NCBI RefSeq assembly: GCF_001189295.1
Contig: NZ_CP012159.1
Location: 7,929,001 to 7,993,000 of the forward strand
Direction: 5' to 3'
DNA length: 64,000 bases
Source of the DNA: Chondromyces crocatus
GTDB lineage: Bacteria > Myxococcota_A > Polyangia > Polyangiales > Polyangiaceae
Below, piece after piece: positions 57,395 to 64,000 of this stretch. Under the pieces are notes generated by a model. The model worked only from the letters and a program-made list of their open reading frames with translations. It had not been told where the DNA came from and made no database searches. The position numbers were made by a program, and so were the translations under genes. Each line of letters starts with the position of its first letter. Position 1 is the first letter of the stretch.

Positions 57395-60300
57395 TCACTC
57401 GCCGATGGAGATACCCAGCGTGTGCCGTAGCGCGAAGTACTGCTCGCTGGTGGCAAACACGAGCAGTTCCTTCAGCTTGTCCTGAGGCGGCAGATCGCCC
57501 GGCTGCTGCGGCTCTGCGGCGAGGATCTTCCGGGCGATCTCCATGTCGGCGCAGAGCAGGAGACCAGCCCGCGCTGCCGTGATGTCGACGCACTGGACCC
57601 AGCGCTTGATGTTCGCCTTGGCGCCTTCCGCGAGGAACTTCTTCACCACCATCCGCAGCCCTTCGAGCTGCATCGGCTGCATGAACTGCCGAAGCTGCTG
57701 CGCCGTAGCGATGATCTGTTTCTCGATGTCCGGCGGGACCGGCGTCTCCGGCGCAACCAGCTTCATTCCGGCGAAGAGGAGCACGGTCAGCTCCGTCACC
57801 GTGGGGAACAGGGTCTTGATGTAGTGCTCACCGCGGTACATCGAGAGATGCTTGCCGCAAATGAACGTCAGCTCCTGCGGAGAGAAGCCGGTGAGCACCG
57901 TCTGTCCAGCGACGGACGCAGGTTGCGGGTTCGGCACCGCCACGAGCGCACCGGGCACGTCGCTACGGACATAGAGGAGAGGCGCAGGCAGTCCGAGCAC
58001 ATTGGCAGCCCACCCGAAGGTGCGCGCGAACGTGACCGTCGACGTCGCGGGATCCTGACGGAAACGCGCGTCCAGCACCGGGAGCTGCTTCTGCGCTTCG
58101 AGCGTCTTGATCTTCGCCTGCAGGGCAGCGCCAGCAAGCATCTCGAAGATCTTCCCGACATAGAGGTTCTCCTCTTCGTGGAAGAGGTTTCTGATCCACT
58201 GCTCGTTGTCGAGCCGGCTCTTCGCCTGGATCAGCCCCTGGGGGCGGTAGTCTTCGTAGTACTGCTGCTCCTCTTGGTCGGCCTTGCGCAGGAAAGCGAG
58301 CGCTCCCGCGATGCACCAGGCAGGGTCGTACTGCTTGCTGTCCAGGTACAGGCGGTACAGGCGCTTGTACGGATCCACGCGCATGGGATCGATCTTGACC
58401 ATGGCCAGGTACTCGGCGATGGCCCCATCGAGTTGCTCTGACTGCTCGTAGATCTCGGCGAGGATCTGGTGCTCCGTCATGTCCTCCGGCTTCAGCCTGG
58501 AGGCCATCTTGAACGCTTCGCTCGATGCCGTCCGGTCACCGAGCCGATCACGGTAGATGAGGCCGAGGGCGTGCCACAGCTTGAACTCCAGGTCCGTGTT
58601 GCCCTTACCGGCAACGCGGTGGAGCATCTTGCGGTAGGCGCGCTCGAGCTGCTTCCACTCCTTGAGTGTCGTCAGGATCTTGTCGATCCGTTCGAATGCC
58701 TCCAGGAACCCGGGGTTCAGGTCCAGCGCCTCGTTGAACAGCTCCACGGCGCGCATCTGATCATCGAGTTTGTCTCGGAAGATCTGCGCCATCGTGAACT
58801 GATAACGGCTACGCCGATCGGGCTGAGGCTCGATGTCGGCGATCCGCTGGAGGGTATCCACCATCTGCGACCACTGTCCCGTCTTCTGGTACTGCTGGAG
58901 CAGCTTGTGGAGCAGGACGTGGTTCTGCGGCTCTAGATCGAGTGCCTCTTCGAGAGCCTCGACACCCTTGGGGGTGTTGTTCTCTCTCTCTATCCAGATG
59001 TCGGCGATGTCGTTGAGCAGCTTGAACCGCTCACCACCATCCATGATGCCGTCGAGGATCTGCCGCTTGTAGTGGCAGACCTGCTTCCAGTCCTTCAGGC
59101 CTTCGTAAACGGCGACGGTCGCTTCGAGGGTAGGCACGTGGGAAGGATCGATCCCGAGTGCCTTCTCGAAGTTGTTGATCGCCTGTTTCGCCTGGCCCTG
59201 AGCCTGCTTGATGGCACCAAGCTTGAAGTAGATGGTGGTCCGCGTGTCAGTGTCCGCCTCCTCAGTCGCGGCGAGCACCTTCTGGTAGTTCGTCAGCGCG
59301 GTGGGCCAGTCCTGCAGCTTGAAGGTCACGTCTGCAAGGCCACGGACAGCTTCCATGTCCGTGACATTGAGCGTGTGAGCGGCTTGATAGGCCTTGAGCG
59401 CCTGCTCGTTCTTGCCGAGCTGCTCGAGCACCGATCCGAAGGCCTTGTGGAGATCGAGCTGCTCCGCACGATCTCGCTTTCCGGCCTTGCGGACGAGCAT
59501 CTCACCGAGCGGCTCCGCCTGGGACCAGCGAGAGGTCGCGACGTACTCCTTGAAGAGGGGCATTGCTGCGTCCTCGTTCTCGGCGTCCGACTGCAAGGCC
59601 ATCTCGTAGGCCTGCACCGCGAGATCGTGAGCGTCGATGACCTCATCCCGCAGCTTCCCGAGTTCGACGAGGAGCTTCGCCCGAGCACGGGGAGCTTCCG
59701 TGTACATCTGCTCCTGCTCGAGGTACCGAGCTGCGGCGTCCCAGTCTGCAGCATCGCTTGCAATGGCCCGGAGGGCCCCCAGCGTGGGTAGATGACGCGG
59801 ATCGAGATCGAGGGCCATCTCGAAACGCTCTTGCGCTTGCACCCGATCACCAAGCCCGTCGAGCTGCTTGCCGATCCGGTAGTACATCTCGACACGCTGC
59901 TTGCCGTCGGGCGTGAGCTCGACGACCCGCGACATGTAGTCGATGGCCTTCGCAATCTCGTCCTGCTTCTCGTAGAGCTTCGCGAGCGCTTCGAGCGCAG
60001 GGATGTTCGCGTCGTCGAGATCGACGATGTTCAGGTACGCATCAATCGCTCGATCGATGTCTTGGACCTCCTCGGCGTAGACCTTTGCGGTCTGGCTCCA
60101 GAGTTCGACCTTCTTGCCGCGATCGAGCGTGGCCTGGATGTGCCGATCATAAGCGTTGATGAGATCGAGCCACTGTCGGAGCCGTCGGTAGCACCGCTCC
60201 AGTGCCTCGAGTGCAAGCTCGTTGTTGGGGTCGATCTCGACGACCTGCTCGAGCCGCTGCGCCGCGAGGTCCGGCTTGAGGAACTGCTCCTCCTGGATCC

Positions 60301-63300
60301 TCGCGATCTTCATCAGAACGTCGATCCGTTCGCGCTCCGTGGCCACGACGTCGAGCTGCATCTCGAGGACGCGGACCAGCTCCGGCCACTGCTGCGTCGA
60401 GCCATAGACGCGCTCGAGACCACGCATTGCGAGCAGATTCGCTCCGTCAATCTCGAGAACCTCTCGATACACGGCGCCTGCACGGTCAATCTGTCCCAGG
60501 GTGGTCTCGTACAGACCGCCTGTGCGCAGCTTGACCGCCGCGATCGCCGCAGGCTCCGTGAGCGCCTTCGCCTTCCGCAGCAAAATGTCGACGAGTTCCG
60601 TTGGCTGATCACGCTCCGTGTAGATTCGCTCGAGTGCCTCCAGAGCGGGAAGGTGGAGCTGATCAACGTCGAGGGCTCGCTTGTAAAAGCTCATCCCCTG
60701 GTCGACGTCGCCCATCTTGCCTTCGAGGACCTCGCCGAGCTCGGTCAGGATCTCTTTACGATCCACGTCGAGAACCGCGACATTCAGCGCGCTGGTGAGC
60801 GTCTGTCCCTGTGTTTGCCACTGGCCCGTCTTCTTGAAGAAGTTGGCCATGAGGCGCAGCACAGCGACGTTGTTCGGATCCTTCTCGAGGACCTTCTGGT
60901 AGTAAGGCTGAGCGTACTCGGGGTGTCCGAGATCCTCGGCGTACCACTTCGCCAGACGCAGGCAGAGGGTGATGATCTGCCGCGCGTCCTGCTGTTGCTG
61001 GAGCCAGCCATTCACGGTCTGGACCAGCTCTGGCCATCGGTTGGTCGCAGCTGCCATTCGCTCGAGATAGCGGACGGTCTCCATGTCTTCGAAGTCGAGT
61101 TCGAAGGCCGTTAGCAAGGCGTCGAAGGCTTGCGGCTTGTCGTCGAGTTGCTCCTCGAAGACGCGGGCAACCTTTCGAAGAATGTCTGTCTTCTCGGGAA
61201 TCTCGTTTCGCGTTTCCAGGCGCGCCAGGAAGAGCTCGATCAGAGGCTCGGCACGGCCGGCTGCGCCATGTAGCTCCTCGAGTGCGAAGTACGCTTGATC
61301 GTGGGTGGGCTCGATCTCGAGGATCCGCTCGTAAGCGAGAGTGCCGCGATCCTTGTCGCCAACCTGCACTTCCCAGAGAGAGGAGATCTCCAGGTACTCG
61401 CGGACCTGCTCGGCAGGCGCCTCGTAGGCGGCCGCGCGGCCCATCTTGACCTCGATGACCTCCTCCCATCGCTCCTCTGCACGGAGGAGATTCTCGAGGG
61501 CGGCCATTGCTTCGAAGTCACGCGGGTCGACCTCAAGCAACTTACGCCAAGCATCGATCGCGTCGTAGGGCTGCTGGAGCGTGTGCTGGTAGATCGTGCC
61601 CAGCTCGCGGAACAGAGCGACGACGTTCTCTACAGGCAGCAGCTCGCGGGCGCGATCGACTGTCTGGTGCAGGATGCTCACCAGCTCGTTGGCATCACCT
61701 CGCTTGCGCCAGATGGCAGCGATCGCATAGAGGGCCTCGAGATTGGCGTAATCGATGTCGAGAACGCGGTTGTAGTCGTCGAGTGCCGACTCATCGCGTC
61801 CAAGGCGCTCATTGAACAACTTGGCGCGACGCAGGAGCACCGCCACCCTGGTTTCATCATCGGCGGCATTGTCGTAATGCCGTTCGAGAACGTCGCAGAG
61901 TTCAGCCCACTGCTCCATGCGCTCGTAAAGATCAGCCAGTGCTCCGAGAGCCTCGGGATCTTCACCACGCAGATCCAGAACGCGCTTCCATGTCTCGACC
62001 GCGCCAGTGATGTCATTGAGTCTCTCGGCCAGTAGGTGCGCAGTCTTTGCAAGGATGTCACCTTGCTCGCTGTCACCTAGAGCGTTCTCGAGCTCACGTT
62101 GGAGCACCACGCGGAGGTTCACCCACGCGCCCGTGTTCGTGTAGATCCTCTCGAGCGCCTGAATCGCTTGGTCGTTCGTCTTATCCAGTTCGTCGAAGAC
62201 GCGCTTGAAGGCTCGAATCGCGTCGTCGTTCTGGAATAGACGTTCCTCGTAAGTCTGACCGAGTCTCAGGTACAGTTCGACGAGTTCGAGTTCATCCTCT
62301 GTGGCTCGTACTCGTTGCTCGAGAACACTCGCGAGCTCCGGGTACTGCTCCATCATCGTGTAGATACGGTCGAGATTCTCCAGCGCCTCCGCTTCCAGCG
62401 GCTCGACGCCGAGCACGTACCGGTACGTCTCTTCCGCCTTTGCGGCGTCACCGAGTTCGTGCTCGAAGACCCGCGCCAGTCGCTTGCCGATACTCGTCTG
62501 AACTTCATTGTCGCTGGTATGCACACCGAGAACATCGGCATACGCATTCGCAGCCATTTCCCAGCCACCGTCGACAGAGCCAGCTAGACGTTCGACCTCC
62601 TCCAAGGTCTTCTCGTCGCGCGGATACTCTTTGAGCGCGCGAATGTAGACGCTGAGAGCACCGTCGAGCGATAGAAGGCGCTCCTCGTGGAGCTCCGCTT
62701 GACGGTAGTACATCGCCAGTCGCTCACTCTCCTCCTTCAAGTGAGTCAGCTCGGCTTCAAGGACGCCGGAGAGCTTCTCCCACTCTCCCGCTGACTGGTA
62801 GAGCGGCTCCAAGATTTCGCCGATCTCGATCTGCTTTATCCCGGTCGCAAAGAGCCCTTCGAGCGCCTCCAGAGTTGGGATGTGCTCCGGTGCCGCGAGG
62901 AGAACATCGCGATAGGCAGCAATCGCTGCGCCCAGATCATTCAAACGGGTCTGATAGACGACGCCCAAGCGATACTTGAACTCAAGAATCTCTTCAGGCG
63001 TATCCCCAGTCTCGGCCTCCCGAACCAGAATATCGACAAGATCGGTCCAGCGCTCGGTGGCAGTGAACAGGCGATCCAGAGCGGTAATCGCCGTTCGATT
63101 CTCCGGCTCCACCTCGAGAACTCGTCGATAACGCGCGACGGCATTGTCGACATCTTCGAGCTGAGTCTCGAAAATCTGAGCAAGCCGAAGGCCCAGCTCG
63201 ACGAAGCGATCCGGCTCGTCCCCCAGCCGATTGAGTTCCGTATCGTAGATGGTGGCCACGTTTTGCCACCGGTTCACGATCATCGCGAGCCGCTCGAGGT

Positions 63301-64000
63301 TCGACAGAGAGTCCTCGTTCGCCACATCGAACGAGACAGCTCGGGCGTAGGTCTCGAATGCGAATGCGTGCTCTCCAAGCATCTCCTCGGCGAGTCGGGC
63401 GATGCGGTGTAGAAGATCTACCTTCGCGTAGGAATCATCCGTGCCGGCAACCTGTACCTCGAGCACGCTGACCAGCTTCTGCCATTCTCCCGCGGCATCG
63501 TAGATTGGCTCCAGAACCAACGCCGCGCCGAGAGGTTCTTTTGCTCCGCTCTTGAGCGCCTCCAGAGCCAGGAGAGCCGGCTCGTGGTCGGGCATCTGCT
63601 GGAGCAAATCGCGGTACAACTCGATTGCCCTGGGAACGTCTTCCAGGCGCTTCTCGTAAAGCTCCGCAATTCTGTACTGATAGCTGGTGCTTTCAGCAGG
63701 ATCGGAGGCGATCTCGGCTTCGTGCTGAAGCACGCTGAGCAGCTCCGGCCAGTTCTCGGACGTCTGATAGAGAACGTCGAGGCGACCGAGAGCCTGCAGG
63801 TCGTCGGGGTCTAGCTCGAGAACGCGGGTGTAGGTGTCGATAGCATTCTGGACATCACCGAGCTCTCGCTCGTACACGGCGCCGATCTGATAGTAAATTC
63901 TCTTCTTCTCGTCGGGGTCGATGACGAGGTCCGCCTTGCGCTGATAAACGGAGAGAAGCTCCTGCCAGCGGCTGAGGCCCAGGTAGAGCTTGATCAGCGC
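57395..64000 (-). CDS. giant tetratricopeptide-repeat protein (5' end beyond the window)
   Basis: The visible part encodes 2201 residues and is open to the right edge; an apparent start at 63877 is an internal GTG (reading IGAVYERELGD), so the true start is further right. From the edge to about 1900 residues it is built of degenerate TPR-type helix pairs with a recurring LEALERLY..W.ELVDVL pattern, more regular than ordinary TPR. The last 280 residues form a non-repeat domain (from NEQWIRNLFHEEENLYVGKI to the end LRHTLGISIGE) of unknown function. No signal peptide can be judged. Such proteins normally act as scaffolds. Codon use is slightly less GC-rich in the repeat region than in the neighbouring genes. 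Confidence 0.93.
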   Translation of the reverse strand, partial: ALIKLYLGLSRWQELLSVYQRKADLVIDPDEKKRIYYQIGAVYERELGDVQNAIDTYTRVLELDPDDLQALGRLDVLYQTSENWPELLSVLQHEAEIASDPAESTSYQYRIAELYEKRLEDVPRAIELYRDLLQQMPDHEPALLALEALKSGAKEPLGAALVLEPIYDAAGEWQKLVSVLEVQVAGTDDSYAKVDLLHRIARLAEEMLGEHAFAFETYARAVSFDVANEDSLSNLERLAMIVNRWQNVATIYDTELNRLGDEPDRFVELGLRLAQIFETQLEDVDNAVARYRRVLEVEPENRTAITALDRLFTATERWTDLVDILVREAETGDTPEEILEFKYRLGVVYQTRLNDLGAAIAAYRDVLLAAPEHIPTLEALEGLFATGIKQIEIGEILEPLYQSAGEWEKLSGVLEAELTHLKEESERLAMYYRQAELHEERLLSLDGALSVYIRALKEYPRDEKTLEEVERLAGSVDGGWEMAANAYADVLGVHTSDNEVQTSIGKRLARVFEHELGDAAKAEETYRYVLGVEPLEAEALENLDRIYTMMEQYPELASVLEQRVRATEDELELVELYLRLGQTYEERLFQNDDAIRAFKRVFDELDKTNDQAIQALERIYTNTGAWVNLRVVLQRELENALGDSEQGDILAKTAHLLAERLNDITGAVETWKRVLDLRGEDPEALGALADLYERMEQWAELCDVLERHYDNAADDETRVAVLLRRAKLFNERLGRDESALDDYNRVLDIDYANLEALYAIAAIWRKRGDANELVSILHQTVDRARELLPVENVVALFRELGTIYQHTLQQPYDAIDAWRKLLEVDPRDFEAMAALENLLRAEERWEEVIEVKMGRAAAYEAPAEQVREYLEISSLWEVQVGDKDRGTLAYERILEIEPTHDQAYFALEELHGAAGRAEPLIELFLARLETRNEIPEKTDILRKVARVFEEQLDDKPQAFDALLTAFELDFEDMETVRYLERMAAATNRWPELVQTVNGWLQQQQDARQIITLCLRLAKWYAEDLGHPEYAQPYYQKVLEKDPNNVAVLRLMANFFKKTGQWQTQGQTLTSALNVAVLDVDRKEILTELGEVLEGKMGDVDQGMSFYKRALDVDQLHLPALEALERIYTERDQPTELVDILLRKAKALTEPAAIAAVKLRTGGLYETTLGQIDRAGAVYREVLEIDGANLLAMRGLERVYGSTQQWPELVRVLEMQLDVVATERERIDVLMKIARIQEEQFLKPDLAAQRLEQVVEIDPNNELALEALERCYRRLRQWLDLINAYDRHIQATLDRGKKVELWSQTAKVYAEEVQDIDRAIDAYLNIVDLDDANIPALEALAKLYEKQDEIAKAIDYMSRVVELTPDGKQRVEMYYRIGKQLDGLGDRVQAQERFEMALDLDPRHLPTLGALRAIASDAADWDAAARYLEQEQMYTEAPRARAKLLVELGKLRDEVIDAHDLAVQAYEMALQSDAENEDAAMPLFKEYVATSRWSQAEPLGEMLVRKAGKRDRAEQLDLHKAFGSVLEQLGKNEQALKAYQAAHTLNVTDMEAVRGLADVTFKLQDWPTALTNYQKVLAATEEADTDTRTTIYFKLGAIKQAQGQAKQAINNFEKALGIDPSHVPTLEATVAVYEGLKDWKQVCHYKRQILDGIMDGGERFKLLNDIADIWIERENNTPKGVEALEEALDLEPQNHVLLHKLLQQYQKTGQWSQMVDTLQRIADIEPQPDRRSRYQFTMAQIFRDKLDDQMRAVELFNEALDLNPGFLEAFERIDKILTTLKEWKQLERAYRKMLHRVAGKGNTDLEFKLWHALGLIYRDRLGDRTASSEAFKMASRLKPEDMTEHQILAEIYEQSEQLDGAIAEYLAMVKIDPMRVDPYKRLYRLYLDSKQYDPAWCIAGALAFLRKADQEEQQYYEDYRPQGLIQAKSRLDNEQWIRNLFHEEENLYVGKIFEMLAGAALQAKIKTLEAQKQLPVLDARFRQDPATSTVTFARTFGWAANVLGLPAPLLYVRSDVPGALVAVPNPQPASVAGQTVLTGFSPQELTFICGKHLSMYRGEHYIKTLFPTVTELTVLLFAGMKLVAPETPVPPDIEKQIIATAQQLRQFMQPMQLEGLRMVVKKFLAEGAKANIKRWVQCVDITAARAGLLLCADMEIARKILAAEPQQPGDLPPQDKLKELLVFATSEQYFALRHTLGISIGE

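Overview
This window is about 64 kb of very GC-rich DNA with dense, mostly back-to-back genes. Three features point to a delta-proteobacterial myxobacterium, most likely of the Polyangiales/Sorangiineae type: several eukaryote-like Ser/Thr kinases fused to other signalling modules, many lipoproteins with low-complexity spacers after the lipobox, and paired DUF1592/DUF1552 genes. The species assignment is inference. No rRNA, tRNA, CRISPR array, insertion sequence or prophage gene was seen.

Layout. 0-10 kb: a kinase-pseudocyclase-ATPase protein, a tandem pair of SAM methyltransferases, protein-isoaspartate methyltransferase, a lipoprotein L,D-transpeptidase with an interrupted catalytic domain, an unknown membrane protein and a lipid-anchored globin-like protein with a 25-Thr linker. 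10.1-10.8 kb: a gene-free, AT-richer gap with two good Fur-box matches, lying between the globin gene and a five-haem cytochrome lipoprotein. 12-16 kb: a YtkA-like lipoprotein and an overlapping DUF1592/DUF1552 pair, convergent with the cytochrome gene. 16-21 kb: an outer-membrane-type protein, a 21-bp hairpin repeat array, a small Gly-rich lipoprotein, an SPW-repeat membrane protein, and a membrane protein carrying an NtrC-like ATPase domain without its ATP-binding motif.

21-29 kb: a metal-handling region with a Csp/DUF326 four-helix Cys protein, a conserved unknown protein and a CzcCBA-type RND efflux operon, divergent from an isoprenylcysteine-methyltransferase-like gene. 29-36 kb: a PhnD-like binding protein, an amine oxidase, an unknown protein, an HGSNAT/DUF1624-type membrane protein, decayed TPR-gene remnants, and a TetR/NAD(P)-binding oxidoreductase divergent pair with a perfect palindromic operator. 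36.3-37.8 kb: non-coding or decayed DNA with a minisatellite of about 23 copies of 21 bp and a frameshifted gene remnant. 37.8-45.3 kb: two tandem paralogous Cys-rich lipoproteins, an alkylsulfatase and a GH31 glycosidase lipoprotein.

45.4-64 kb: prolyl-tRNA synthetase, an unknown protein, a second kinase-ATPase giant, and a three-gene operon (kinase with PEGA, TPR/PEGA membrane protein, BMP-type binding lipoprotein). Last comes the 3' part of a giant TPR gene whose start lies beyond the right edge. The recurring theme is envelope signalling and surface biology: lipoproteins, PEGA/TPR scaffolds and kinases joined to degenerate enzyme domains.
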